Below are positions 22,933 through 33,945 of a stretch of 64,000 bases of DNA, one piece after another. The stretch lies in the NCBI GenBank assembly GCA_032164245.1, contig JAVMKO010000010.1:45716848-45780847 (forward strand), written 5' to 3'. The translations under genes and the position numbers were made by a program. A model generated the notes under the pieces. It saw only the letters and a program-made list of their open reading frames with translations, did no database searches and was not told the origin of the DNA. Origin of the DNA: Sternotherus odoratus (lineage: Eukaryota > Chordata > Testudines > Kinosternidae). The first letter of the stretch is position 1. Each line of letters starts with the position of its first letter.

Positions 22933-23813
22933 TACATTGGTGCTTGTGTGGTGGGAAACGGGGACTAGCCAGACCATAAACCTTTCTAATGCGGCGCATG
23001 AGAAGCCATTGCCTTACCTATCCAATGCGTCACCTTTCGCTAATAAATTATATGCAAACAGTTCAGCAACACAGGTGAGCAACGGACCCTGACATCAGAA
23101 CTTGCCCATCAGACCCCACCCAGTTGTACGAAATAGCCCTTCCTGTCCCAAAAGAACTGACTCAAAGCTCTGCCCAGAACTGGAACCTACACTGTGTTTT
23201 TTGAGGTCAAAGCCCCTGCCTGCTGAGCCACGTGCAAGCGCCAGCGTCCACTCTGATGTAGGGGCGTTGTCCTCCACTGGCTGGTAGGGGGAGAAAGGGG
23301 CTATGGGTCAGGCAGCAGATCTATTCTGACGGGAGATTGTAGAGGGGCCACTCCAGGTGCCCTCTTTGCTCTTCTGATTCGAGGCAGAAGCTGGGCTGGC
23401 ACAGGGAGAGACGGGTCTGCAGGATTTCCACTCAGCAGCTGCAGCTTGGCCCCATCTTCTTCCCTTGTTCTTGTGTGCTGCCTTAATGACATGGCCTCAC
23501 AACTGCAGACTAACAAGAGATTCACACACAAAATGGGTGGGGCCGGGGCCGTCCTATCGGGGGCAGTGATGCTCTTTCTCCCTCGCGCATGGGCATGTAA
23601 GCACAGGCCAGGTCTGAACTGTCCTCTCCAGCAGGGGGCAGTGGTCCTCTCTTTCTCACACACACACAAGCACACTTGGCTCAGTGTGTGTGAAGGTCTC
23701 TATGTAACAACACAAGGGAGTGTAGCAAGAAAACCAGCAAATAGCAGAGTGCACAGAAAGGAGGCCAGAGCCTTCTCTCTTTGAGTGTTTCACACCTTTT
23801 TCTTGGTCAGTAA

Positions 23814-24049
23814 GGGTATGCCTACACAGCAATTAGACACCTGCAGCTGGCCCATGCAGCTGACTCGAATTCCTGTGACTCCGGCTTGCAGGGCTGTTTA
23901 ATTGTGGGGTAGATGTCTGGGCTCAGCCTGGAGCCCAGACTCTAGGACCATGTTAGGCGGGCGGACCCCAGAGCCCGAACCTAGAAGGCTACACCCAGTC
24001 AGCTGGCACAGGCTGGCCATGGGTGTCTATTTGCAGGGTAAACGTCCCC
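23814..24049. mobile_element. MITE with 3-bp TAA TSD
   Basis: Imperfect terminal inverted repeats of about 30 bp (GGGTATGCCTACACAGC at left, reverse complement of the right end GGGGACGTTTACCCTGC). They converge on AATTAGACACC and AAATAGACACC. TAA flanks both sides (23,811-23,813, 24,050-24,052). The 3-bp TAA duplication suits PIF/Harbinger-type elements. Confidence 0.7.
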
Positions 24050-24871
24050 TAAGTCACAGCGTGCTGGTTCCTCATGCTTTGGCGTGTGGCAATAAGTCAG
24101 TCTAAGGGCTTCTGCCTGAGGCTCACCCATCAGCCCTGAATCCCCCGCTCCCTCTGAAGCACCCGGCACACTGTACAGTGCAGTCATCTCCTGGCCAAAC
24201 ATCCACTGTCACAGGCAACAATAGAATTATCATCCCAACATGGCTGACTATGTTCCAAATATAACTGACATCAAAGCTCCCTTGATCTGTTGTCTGCGTA
24301 GCAGCTCACTATTGTGGGAGCTCGGCAGTGCCTCGCCGGGGCCAGGTAGCCAGCCCCTTGTGAAGCCGTGGGCGAAAAGCTGAACAAACAGAGGAGGGCG
24401 GCAGGTGGCAGCGTCCCTGCTGAGACACGCCTGGCTTCCTTGTTGACCAGAATAAACAGGACAACAGGAGGTCTGGGCCGCTGCACCATTACCAGTGTGC
24501 TTGCTGCTGCCAGGGCCTGAAACACAAATGTTCCCTGGTGCATCAAGAGCTCCTAGCCACAGAACTAGGATAACAACCATCCCCAGAGACGCAGCTTTGG
24601 GTAGGCGCCATGTTGGACGGAGGGGACCCCGAGGAGGGCAGTGGGGGAAGGAAGGTCCCTCTTTAACAATGGGCAGACCAGAGGGGACTCTCTGAGCCCA
24701 AATGAGAACAGCTCCTGCATTCTACCTTGGAACTGGAATATCTTTATGCAAGCGACTACAATGGAGCCTCTGATGGGGACTATTTACCACAATCCTGGAC
24801 AAATCACCAGAGAAGAGGTAGGCAGGAATCTTAAACGGGAGCCCAGACTGCAAATATCAATTGATTGCACA

Positions 24872-24894
24872 CGGTCTGGTCTGGTCTGGTCTGG
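24872..24894. repeat. (GGTCT)n microsatellite
   Basis: Four consecutive GGTCT/TGGTC units. Short and imperfect at the ends. Confidence 0.8.
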
Positions 24895-25051
24895 ATGCCC
24901 AGGAGCAGAAGTGGGAGCAGCTGGAGGGCCTTAAGTGACAACCACCAGCTGGGATTGAAGCAGGGACTGCCAGAGCTCACACACTGAATCACTGCAGCTT
25001 GAGTTAAGGAGCCAGCACCCAGGGAAAAGCTGCAACGGGACCGGTAAGCAA

Positions 25052-25220
25052 GTATCAGGGGATAGCCGTGTTAGTCTGTATCCACAAATACAACAAGGAG
25101 TCTGGTGGCACCTTAAAGACTAACAGATTTATTTGGGCATAAGCAGAAGAAGTGGGGTTTTCCCCACAAAAGTTTATGCCTAAATAAATCTGTTGGTCTT
25201 TAAGGTGCCACCAGGCTCCT
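25052..25220. mobile_element. fold-back pair of Penelope 3' ends
   Basis: 25,052-25,142 is a Penelope 3' end in minus orientation (GTGTTAGTCTG... to ...GGGCATAA). 25,143-25,220 is a second 3' end in plus orientation (TTTATGCCTAAATAAATC, then GGTGCCACCAGG). The two match in inverted orientation over about 45 bp, with a 30-bp loop containing the decayed hammerhead-like stem. No clear target duplication was seen. Confidence 0.8.
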
Positions 25221-27357
25221 CATTGACCAGTGGGTTTCACTTAGTCCTCCCGAGGCAGGATGCCTTAGTAATCCCTGCCTGGACACTGAAAGGCTCCTCC
25301 TGCTCCAGTACCCAGCCCAGCCGTGTTTCCAGGAGCTAAGGGCTCATTCTGGGCCCCCTCAGCCCCCCAGCAGTTCCCTGTGGGAATGCAGATGAAGATG
25401 CTGAGATGACTTGGTTACAGTGTGTCTGTGATCTAATGGTTCCTTCTGGCCATAAACTCTACAAATCTGTAACAGTCCCTCTGCTCTGGCCTCCCTCCCA
25501 AACAACACGATCCCCATTCACCTGCTAGGGATCCCGGAATCAGGCCCCTCTCTGATCTGCCAGAGGAAATCTCTTCCGGCCATCACCTATTCTAGGCCAT
25601 CACCTATTCTATCCTCCGCCTCCCCATGCCCTGTGGGGCTAGCTAGAATTATATGAAGCACGTTTGTTGGTTTTTAATGTAGTGGCTGGAACTCAGAGCC
25701 CACCTGGGGTGCCTGATAGGTAATAGCTAATTAGCACTTTGTCAGAAAGCAGGGGCCATGGCAGTCTGTTTTGAACTCGTTTCCCTCATCCCTGCTTTCT
25801 GCTCACATAATGAACCTTTGCAACTAATTAATGTTGCAAATCCCTTGGAACTGGCTAGAGAACCAGAGGAGGTGAGCGCAGCAAGGAGGGTCAATTAATA
25901 CCACCAATGTGCTTCCAGCTTCAGGAGGGGGAACAACAGGAGACCTTGCACCTGTCAGGCTGGGCTGGAGGGGCCGTGCAGCCCCAGTGCAGAAGAACAG
26001 CACCAGAAACACAGGCTGGGCTGAGAGCTCACACGCAGGCTGGGGGCTTTGCAAAGTTGCCATCAAATTTGAAAAGAGTCTTCAGAACTAAAACCTGAGC
26101 TCCCAGCCGCTGTGGGCTCCTGAGAAAATTAGCTCCACTGTCCTGGCCAAATTCTATGCTAAGTAATTCCATTCCCACTGGGACAGTCCCAGTTTTGTAC
26201 AAGCTGCCCCAGTGGGCCAGGAACTTCTCTTGGGAGCCCCGAAATGTCCCCCTTTTTTTTCCATGTAATTGATCCAAACATTTCAGTTTACTGCGGGAGA
26301 ATCGTTGCCCTGAGCATGCCCTGCTCTGTGTTTGCCAGGTACAAGCAGCCAGTGGCACGAGGACCCAGCGTGACTGGAGGGAGAAGGGAAGCAGAAGGAG
26401 TGCAGGCACTGTCAGAGCTGCTCAGTGTGAATGGGAGCGTCTGTTTTATACACAGATGTCTCTGGAGTCGGCTTCCGAGGCTCAGAATGTGTAGTGAGGC
26501 GGCCACGTAAGACTCTAGATGATCAATTTCAAACCAACTCTGAATGTTGCCCTCTAACCTCCCATAGCTGTTAATTCTGTCAGGATGAGGACACCCCGTT
26601 CACCCCTGTATTTTCACTGCAAGGCCTGGTTACATGGAAGGTTGCTCTTTGAATGGGCAGCTTCCCTCCTGGCTGCAGCCATCCACTCCAATGGTGAAGG
26701 ATGGCTGCGGACAGTATAAATAAATACACTTTCAGAAGCTAATGAATGCTGTTAATTGAATTTATGCGTAGACACAGGAATTCTAGCTCACCTGCAGTAA
26801 AGGTGCACATTTGTTTGTTTGTGAATCACCTGTGTGGAAAGCAGTAACTGCTTGTGACGTCCGGGCCATGAGTCAAATTGGAGACCGTATTGAAAGTCCA
26901 GGAGCAATGTGGCTGGACACTCACGTCTGACAATTCCAGGAGGAAGTGGGACCAGGCAGCAGGAGCCCAGGTCACACGGACGTTTGTTTAGCACATTTGG
27001 AAAGTCAGGCAGCCATTGGCTGAACTTCAGCCTTTGCTACATCTCAGCTGGATCCACAGAAAGCAGCGGAGCGGCAGGGAGCATGACTAATTACCTCTCA
27101 TGCAACACGAAGGGGCAAAAGGGCAATTCCCAGAGGAGTGGCTGGTGGTGTTCTGTCTGATTCCAGCCACAGCATGAAAGACTGAGAACCCTTCACCTCT
27201 GCTGCGGGTGCCCAGGGATTGTCCAGGTTGGTCTGGTCTGAATCAGTTTAATAAACCCCACATCAATCAACACTCTGCTCCAGAGCACTGATGAGGCCTC
27301 TAACGCTCCTGGTTCTGGCTTATTGACCCAGGAGAGAAACCAACCAGGGAAGGAATC
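25221..27357. other. intergenic, nothing recognised
   Basis: Short opposing frames only. The 126-codon minus frame at 26,029-26,409 resembles no known protein. A possible CR1-like 3' end lies near 25,390-25,470. Confidence 0.4.
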
Positions 27358-27632
27358 CCAGGCCAGGTCGACACTACCAGCTTATGTTGGTATAACTGCC
27401 TCATTCCACACCCCTGGGCAACACCGACCTAACCGACGGTGTGGGCAGCGCTATGTCAACAGAGTCGGGGTGGGAGGGGGGCGTCTCCCATCGATACAGC
27501 CACTGCCTCTTGGGGAGATGGCGTGCATCAACCGATGGAAGAGCTCGATCTGTGGCATAGGAAGTGTCTTCACTAAACACCACAGGGGTGCAGCTGAAGT
27601 GATCTAAGCGTAGCCAAGCCCCCAGTGTCGGC
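27358..27632. mobile_element. probable hAT-like MITE
   Basis: The left end CAGGCCAGGTCGACACTACC and the right end (reverse complement CTGGGGGCTTGGCTACGC) are imperfect inverted repeats of the GTCTACACT type common in sauropsid hAT MITEs. Target duplication is not clear. Confidence 0.5.
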
Positions 27633-28121
27633 TCATTTGCCTGGGTCACGAACGTAACCAAACAATTGATACTAACACAATGGGAAATTGGCTTCCTCTT
27701 TCTCATAAGCCCCTGGCGGACATTCAGCACCTCTCTGGTCTGGTTCTGCTCTCACTTACATCTGGTTTCAGTGGAGAGCCCCCTGGTTTCCACCAGTCTG
27801 AGAACAAGGGTCTTGCCTGTGGTGGGTATATGGTAAATGGCTGTGTGAGGCCAGCGTGTGCATGTTCCTTGAGTCAAAGTTCCCCTGCACAAGGGCTGGT
27901 CTTTTTGCTAAAGGGAGCCGGGACAGGTCTGTGGATGCAGGCGTGAGGACAAGTGAGAATGGCGAGTGGCTGCATGCTCCAGAGAGACACTCCAAGGGGT
28001 GGAACAGGCCTATCGCTAACCTGTGGAGAGAATGAGGCCTACGCAGCCTAGAGGGGAGTACTTGTGTTGCCTGGCATAGACTAGGCTTTCTCGTGCACAG
28101 GATGGGTGGTAGTGAGATCTC

Positions 28122-28243
28122 TAGGGTGACCAGACAGCAAGTGTGAAAAATTGGGACGGGGTGGAGGGTAATAGGAGCCTATATAAGAAAAAGACTAAGA
28201 AAGTGGGACTGTCCCTATAAAATTGGGACATCTGGTCACCCTA
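28122..28243. mobile_element. short hAT MITE, 122 bp
   Basis: The ends TAGGGTGACCAGA and TCTGGTCACCCTA are perfect 13-bp inverted repeats. Flanking 8-mers GAGATCTC and GAGATGCC agree at 6 of 8 positions. The internal TGGGACAT/TTGGGAC repeats form a near palindrome. No coding capacity. Confidence 0.88.
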
Positions 28244-28251
28244 GAGATGCC

Positions 28252-29464
28252 TCACAGCCCTGGGCACCTGCAGGAAGCGTCACAAAGGAGAAGGGGGGGA
28301 TAGCAAATGGGAAAGGAGATGACCAAAGTGACAGTGAATGGGAGGGATGAGAAGGGAGATGCTCACCAGGCAGTGGCTCTATTAAGTCAGGGTCTCCACT
28401 CTAGGCCACAGGAGAGAGTCCCTGGGCTAATTGGATCCCTGATGGTGGTGGACCCATTGCCTCCGTCAGTGCTGTGCTCCAGCCGGTGGTTTGAAGGCTG
28501 GTTTCAGATCTGGTTATACTGTTGATCTGTACAGCTGGTTATGCTGGTCTGGTTATGCTGTTGGTCTGTGGCATATGCATGAGCTGGGACTATGCTTGAG
28601 CTACCATGTGCTGGCATTAATATGTATGACACCAGGAGCTGTGATAGCCCTTATGATGAACAGAGCAGTCTAGGAGGAGCTCAGCCCAGGTAATTAGCTC
28701 TAATGAGGGCAGAATGTCAAGGTCCCAAGGGAGCTGGGCAGTGACTTCTCACTCAGATGTCTGGTATCAGACCCGAGGAGAGGGAAGTTACCCAAATGTC
28801 ACTGTGCGAGACTCACTAAGAAACCATTAATTAGGCAAATGTGACCTTCCCCACTTGTTTGTTCTCGTGAGCCCACTGGAAACATGCGGTGCTCAGCACA
28901 CGGTCGCTGAGAGACGGACACCACATAGCCAGGCTGGGGTGGCGAGAGCTTCCACCTTCCAAGCTGCCACACAAACGGGAATGCTTGCTGCCCCCTCATG
29001 AGGAGTGTGGGGCACTGCAGAGCAGTGCTGTCCACGCAGGGTCCCCCCTGACTCCTGTAGTCAGAAATATGGGTCATCCAGCCATACAAATGCCAAATCC
29101 TGATTCACAGGCCAGGCAGCTATTCTGATAACTGCCCAGCCCAACACTCGGCCAGGTATTTGGGACCTCCTCAATGCACACTGTCCTGCTCCTGAGACGT
29201 TCCCCTGCACAAACTCTCTTCTCTTCTAGCACTCCAGCCTATAAGTCTCCTCGTTTTTCGCTTGACACAGTCCTGTTTAAACCAGCTGGCTCTCAGGGGT
29301 CACTACTACTGTTTTCACCATCTATCACCTGGGCCAGCCTTGCATGGACACTGGCTCTTCCCCGTTGGAAGTGATGGCTCTGGCCCTGGCTAGTGATTAC
29401 TGCTCAGCTGCACACCTCACTCTTGTGTTTTCTATCGTCAGCTGGAGGCCAAGGTCCAAAGCCA
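28252..29464. other. intergenic or distal DIRS remnant
   Basis: No gene seen. If the adjacent DIRS copy once continued, its RNase H and tyrosine recombinase region would lie here on the minus strand, but I could not recognise either. Confidence 0.3.
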
Positions 29465-29945
29465 GAGAAAACACTGTCCTGGCAAACATCACATCTTGGT
29501 AGGATGGATCCTTGAGTAGTCAATCACTGAGGTACGGGGATACCACTATAGTCTGGTAATGCAGGTAAGCAGCCACCACTGACAGAACCTTTGAGAATAC
29601 ACTCAGGGCTGAGGAGAGGCTAAAGGGGAGCACCTGTTCCAGCAAACGATCATGGCCTATCACAAATTGGAGGAGATGGATTCATTGCTATATGGAAGTA
29701 CACAGCCTGGAGGCTTATGGACAAAAATTCAGTCCCCTAAAGCTGGAGAAGAAATTATAGCTGCCAGGGTTACCATCCTGAATTTTTGGGGTCTCACAAA
29801 TCTGTTTAGGAGTCTTAGATCTAGAATTGGTCTCCATCCTCGATTCTTCTTTAGTATGAGCAAATAGCTTGAATAGAAGCCCTTTTTTTGTATTGAGCAG
29901 ATACAGGTTCTGTTGCTCCAAAATGAAGAGGGGTGTTTACTTTCT
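29465..29945 (-). pseudogene. DIRS-type reverse transcriptase relic
   Basis: Minus-strand codons, in more than one frame, give a KGFYSSYLLILKKNRGWRPI segment, then DLRLLNRFVRPQKFRMVTLA, and later VVAAYLHYQ and SPYLSDYS. These match the fingers and the catalytic (YLDD-type) block of DIRS reverse transcriptases. The catalytic motif reads YLSD here, and stops and a frameshift are present, so it is inactive. It lies downstream of the gag relic at 31.0-34.5 kb on the same strand, the normal DIRS gene order. Confidence 0.75.
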
Positions 29946-30311
29946 GCCTTTCTACTTTCTGCTTGTGAGAGGGGTCACTCAATCAGGATGGGGAAGGGGA
30001 ATGAGGAGGGGGGAGGGGAATGAGGAGGGGGGAGGGAGGTAGAGTGGATGATATAGCCTAATAATATTATGTCCTGCACCCATTTGCCTGAGGTCATCCA
30101 CTCCCCATGCATGCTCCAAGTAGAGAATCTGTTTCCAAATGGGGGAAGGTGGGCAAAACACTGAAGCTGGCAGGCTAATGATGGGTAGGAATTCAGACCC
30201 CCAAGAATTACATCAAAACTGGCACTTCAGTGATGTTGTGCAGCCATGTCAGATGGAGTAGAGGGTCTCTTTCTATGGAACTTGTGCCTCTTCCTGGGCA
30301 GGATCCATGGG

Positions 30312-30748
30312 CAGGGCTGGAGACAGAAATTTGGGGGGCCCCTACTTTGATAGTTTGGGGGCCCCCCAGCCCAGCCGAGGCCCCCCCCCCAGCCCAGCCG
30401 GCGCTCCCCTACCCCCAGCCCAGCCGACAGCGGATGGGGGCCCCCCAGCCCAGCCGGCGCTACCCCCCTTCCCCCGGGCAGCGAGAGCTGCGTGAGCCGC
30501 CCTTTCTCCTCCCCTCCCCCTCCCCCTCCCCCGGACAGCGCTGCTGCCCCCGGCCAGGCTCACAGCTCCTGCTGGGGCCAGGCTCGCTTGTCCGGGGGGA
30601 GAGCCACGCCGCCTCCCCGCCCCTTCCCCGCTCTCCAGGTCCGGCGACAAGGGGGGACGACAATGGGTACAGCTGTGTACCGGGGCCCCCCTAAAGTCAG
30701 GGGGCCCGGTACAGCTGTACTCGTAGTACCCCCCTGTCGCCGGCCCTG
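30312..30748. mobile_element. hAT MITE with perfect 8-bp TSD
   Basis: The ends CAGGGCTGG and CCGGCCCTG are inverted. TCCATGGG is duplicated exactly at 30,304-30,311 and 30,749-30,756. The core contains tandem GCCCAGCC blocks (30,365-30,450) and a GTACAGCTGT inverted pair near 30,670-30,720. It lies between the gag and RT parts of the DIRS relic. GC-rich frames on both strands are not genes. Confidence 0.92.
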
Positions 30749-30932
30749 TCCATGGGTCTCTATCCAGAGAATTGCAGAGGTTGGGATCTCTGAGACATTT
30801 ACTATTTGCTGAACTTCCTTTTGTTTGCAGGAGTATAGCTGCCTAACAAACATAATATGGCCCTGGAATCTATAAGGGTATGTAACGACTCAGCTTCCAT
30901 CAGTCAAACAGAAGATCCTCAACCATATCTTG

Positions 30933-30975
30933 CATCCGATGAAGTGGGTATTAGCCCACGAAAGCTTATGCTGCT
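30933..30975 (+). ncRNA. hammerhead-ribozyme-like motif (decayed)
   Basis: The order CCGATGA, stem GTGGG with a six-base TATTAG loop and CCCAC, GAAA, then a tiny GC...GC stem matches a type I hammerhead with a very short stem III. The core should read CTGANGA; here the second base is C, so cleavage is expected to be lost. Stem I was not convincingly paired by eye. Hammerhead motifs are known in Penelope-like elements. Confidence 0.5.
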
Positions 30976-31017
30976 AAACTTTATAGTTAGTCTTTAAGGT
31001 GCCACAGGACTTTGTTA
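30933..31017 (+). mobile_element. short Penelope 3'-end copy with 16-bp TSD
   Basis: An 85-bp insert flanked by the perfect duplication CCTCAACCATATCTTG (30,917-30,932 and 31,018-31,033). It starts three bases before the hammerhead-like core (CCGATGA, 30,936-30,942), contains the stem GTGGG/CCCAC and the GAAA box (30,960-30,963), and ends in GGTGCCACAGGACTTTGTTA. It is inserted in the DIRS gag relic. Confidence 0.95.
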
Positions 31018-31723
31018 CCTCAACCATATCTTGAATTTCTCTGGGGAAATTCTACCAGAAGAGAATTGCTGCCAGAAAGCCCTACGCATCACCACTACTG
31101 TAGCGATGGAATGGACTGCAGTGTCTTCAGCATCAAGCACCACCTGTAAAGATATTTTTGCCAGCAACTGTCCCTCAGCAATAGGGGCCTGGACTTGTTC
31201 TCTTTGGTCAGGGGAAAGGTGCTCAATAAATGAATCAAATGCCATGTACTTGGTAAAGTTGTACTCGGCCATCGGTGCTTGGTGATTTGCAATACAAAAC
31301 TGCAGTGTAGCCAATGAGCTGGCCTGCCTTCCCAGGAGGTCCAGCATCCAGCACTGCCTGGAGGGAAATTCTGGCCACCAATTTGCCCTTATCAATTGAG
31401 GCCTGGAATTCAGTTCTATCCTCTTCCTGGAGCATGTCCTTAAAATCTAGACACTTAGCATAACTGGTAAAATCACATTTGACACAAAGGGCCTGATAGT
31501 TCGAGACCCTGAACTGGAGAGGAGGTGGAAGAGAAAACTTTTCTCTCCAGGAGGTCGAGCTCTTTGTGCCACTTATCACAGGGACTAGCCTCTGGATGTT
31601 GCTGCCTGGATCTCTCAGTAGCCACTTGTACTACCAAGAATCAGAGAGGTAGCCGTGTTAGTCTGGAATAGCAGAGTTAAAGTCCTGTGGCACCTTAAAG
31701 ACCAACTATAAAGTTTTGAAGCA

Positions 31724-31760
31724 TAAGCTTTCGTGGGCTAATACCCACTTCACCGGATGC
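31724..31760 (-). ncRNA. hammerhead-like motif in the Penelope 3' UTR (decayed)
   Basis: On the minus strand the order is CCGGTGA, GTGGG-TATTAG-CCCAC stem-loop, GAAA, GC-TTAT-GC. The stem and GAAA box (31,729-31,732) are intact. The CTGANGA core has two changes, so catalysis is not expected. Confidence 0.5.
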
Positions 31761-31863
31761 AAGCAGTGGAAGTGTCCAGAGGCAGGTATAGATAAATAGT
31801 CAGGAATCAGGTAGGAGGTAACAAGGTTAGTCCAATCAGGCTGAACCAGCTTGTTATCTCCAA

Positions 31864-33945
31864 TCAGGAAGGGTGAGATGTTCTTCTAGCAGCTGAATTG
31901 AAGGTGTGAACTCGGAGGGAGGAGAAGCTGTTTTTGTAATTAGAAAGCCACTCAAGGTCTTTGTTCAGTCCCAGATTGATTGTGTTAAATTTGCAAATGA
32001 ATTGCAGCTCTGCAGTCTCTCTTTGCAGTCTGGTCTTGAAGTTTTTTTGCTGCAGTATGCTGACTTTTAAATCTGTAATTATGTGTCCAGGCAGGTTGAA
32101 GTGTTCTCCTACAGGTTTTTGTATATTGCCATTCCTGATATCTGATTTGTGTCCATTTATCCTTTTTCGTAGGGACTGTCCAGTTTGGCCGATGTACATA
32201 GCAGAGGGACATTGCTGGCATATAATGGCATATATGACATTGGTAGATGTGCAGGTGAATGAACCAGTGATGGTGTGGCTGATCTGGTTAGGTCCTGTGA
32301 TGGTGTTGCTGGTGTAGATATGTGGACAGAGTTGGCATCGAGGTTTGTTGCATGGATTGGTTCCTGAGTTGGAGTTATTGTGGTGCAGTGTGCTGTTGCT
32401 GGTGAGAATCTGTTTAAGGTTGGCAGGTTGTCTGTGTGCCAGGACTGGCCTTCCTCCCAAGACCTGTGAAAGTGAGGGATTATTGTCCAGGATGGGCTGT
32501 AGGTCGCTGATGATGCGTTGCAGAGGTTTTAACTGAGGACTGTAGGTGATGGCCAGTGGTGTTCTGTTGTTTTCTTTCTTGGGTTTGTCTTGCAGCAGCA
32601 GGCTTCTGGGTACATGTCTGGCTCTGTTGATCTGTGTCCTTATTTCCTTGCGTGGGTATTGTAGTTTTGAGAAAGCTTGGTGAAGATCTCGTAGGTGTTG
32701 GTCTCTGTCTGAGGGGTTGGAGCAAATCCGATTGTACCTCACTGCTTGGCTGTAGACAATGGATCGTGTGGTATGTCTGGGATGGAAGCTGGTGGCATGA
32801 AGGTAGGCATAGCTGTCGGTAGGTTTTCGGTATAGGGTGGTGTCGATGTGGCCGTCATTAATTTGCACTGTGGTGTCTAGGAAGTGGACTTCCTGTGTGG
32901 ACTGGTCCAGACTGAGGTGGATGTTGGAGTGGAAGCTGTTGAAGTCACGGTGGAATTCTTTCAGAGTTTCTTTCCCATGGGTCCAGATGATGAAGATGTC
33001 ATCAATGTAGCGTAGATAGAGAAGGGGTGTGAGTGGACGAGAATTGAGGAAGCGTTGTTCCAGGTCAGCCATAAAGATGTTGGCATACTGTGGGGCCATG
33101 CGGGTGCCCATAGCAGTGCCACTGGTCTGGAGGTATATATTGTCACCAAATTTGAAATAGTTGTGTGTGAGGATGAAGTCACAGAGCTCAGCAACCACCT
33201 GTGCTGTGGCATCATCAGGGATACTATTCCAGACAGCTTGTATTCCATCTTTGTGTGGGATGTTTGTGTAGAGAGCCTCTACATCCATGGTGGCTAGGAT
33301 GGTGTTTTCTGGAAGGTCACCAATGCATTGTAGTTTCCTCAGGAAGTCGGTGGTATCACGGAGATAGCTGGGAGAGCTGGTGGCATAGGGTCTGAGTAGA
33401 GAGTCTACATATCCAGACAGTCCTTCAGTGAGAGTGCCAATGCCCGAGATGATGGGGCGTCCAGGGTTTCCAGGTTTATGGATCTTGGGTAGTAGATAGA
33501 ATAACCCCGGTCGGGGCTCTAAGGGTGTATTAATTTGTTCCTGTGTTAGTGCAGGGAGAGTCCTGAGTACATGGTGCAGTTTCTTAGTATATTCCTCAGT
33601 GGGATCGGAGGGAAGTGGCCTGTAGAAATTGGTATTGGAGAGTTGTCTGGTAGCCTCCTTTTGGTAGTCTGACCTGTCCATGATGACAGCAGCACCTCCT
33701 TTATCAGCCTCTTTGATAATGATGTCAGGGTTGTTTCTGAGGCTGTGGGTAGCATTGCGTTCTGCACGATTTAGGTTGTGAGGCAGGCGATGTTGTTTTT
33801 CCACAATTTCTGCCTGTGCACGTCGGCGGAAGCATTCTATGTATAGGTCCATACTGTCATTTCGACCCTCAGGAGGAGTCCATGTGGAGTTCTTCTTCTT
33901 GTGCTGCTGGTGGGATGGTGTCTGTGTATCAGTGTGCTGTTCCAT
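31864..33945 (-). CDS. Penelope RT plus GIY-YIG endonuclease protein, 693 aa
   Basis: The ORF encodes the protein of a Penelope-like retroelement, which copies RNA into DNA at a nicked target. A DKG-type segment (KEADKGGAAVIMD, residues 78-90) precedes the reverse transcriptase. RT motif A is ATMDVEALYTNIP (218-230), motif B GTAMGTRMAPQYAN (277-290) and motif C YIDD (313-316), with both catalytic aspartates kept. A Cys-rich CNKPRCQLC stretch (532-540) leads into the C-terminal GIY-YIG nuclease: VIYAIICQQC (570-579), MYIGQTGQSLRKRINGHKSD (583-602), GEHFNLPGH (613-621). No stop or frameshift interrupts it. The true N-terminus may lie further 5' in full-length relatives. No promoter is visible, so expression is doubtful. 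Confidence 0.93.
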   Translation of the reverse strand: MEQHTDTQTPSHQQHKKKNSTWTPPEGRNDSMDLYIECFRRRAQAEIVEKQHRLPHNLNRAERNATHSLRNNPDIIIKEADKGGAAVIMDRSDYQKEATRQLSNTNFYRPLPSDPTEEYTKKLHHVLRTLPALTQEQINTPLEPRPGLFYLLPKIHKPGNPGRPIISGIGTLTEGLSGYVDSLLRPYATSSPSYLRDTTDFLRKLQCIGDLPENTILATMDVEALYTNIPHKDGIQAVWNSIPDDATAQVVAELCDFILTHNYFKFGDNIYLQTSGTAMGTRMAPQYANIFMADLEQRFLNSRPLTPLLYLRYIDDIFIIWTHGKETLKEFHRDFNSFHSNIHLSLDQSTQEVHFLDTTVQINDGHIDTTLYRKPTDSYAYLHATSFHPRHTTRSIVYSQAVRYNRICSNPSDRDQHLRDLHQAFSKLQYPRKEIRTQINRARHVPRSLLLQDKPKKENNRTPLAITYSPQLKPLQRIISDLQPILDNNPSLSQVLGGRPVLAHRQPANLKQILTSNSTLHHNNSNSGTNPCNKPRCQLCPHIYTSNTITGPNQISHTITGSFTCTSTNVIYAIICQQCPSAMYIGQTGQSLRKRINGHKSDIRNGNIQKPVGEHFNLPGHIITDLKVSILQQKNFKTRLQRETAELQFICKFNTINLGLNKDLEWLSNYKNSFSSLRVHTFNSAARRTSHPS

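Noticed and set aside
30230..30853. Frames of 97-154 codons at 30.2-30.9 kb
   Set aside because: They sit over a GC-rich hAT MITE with exact 8-bp target duplication and run on both strands.
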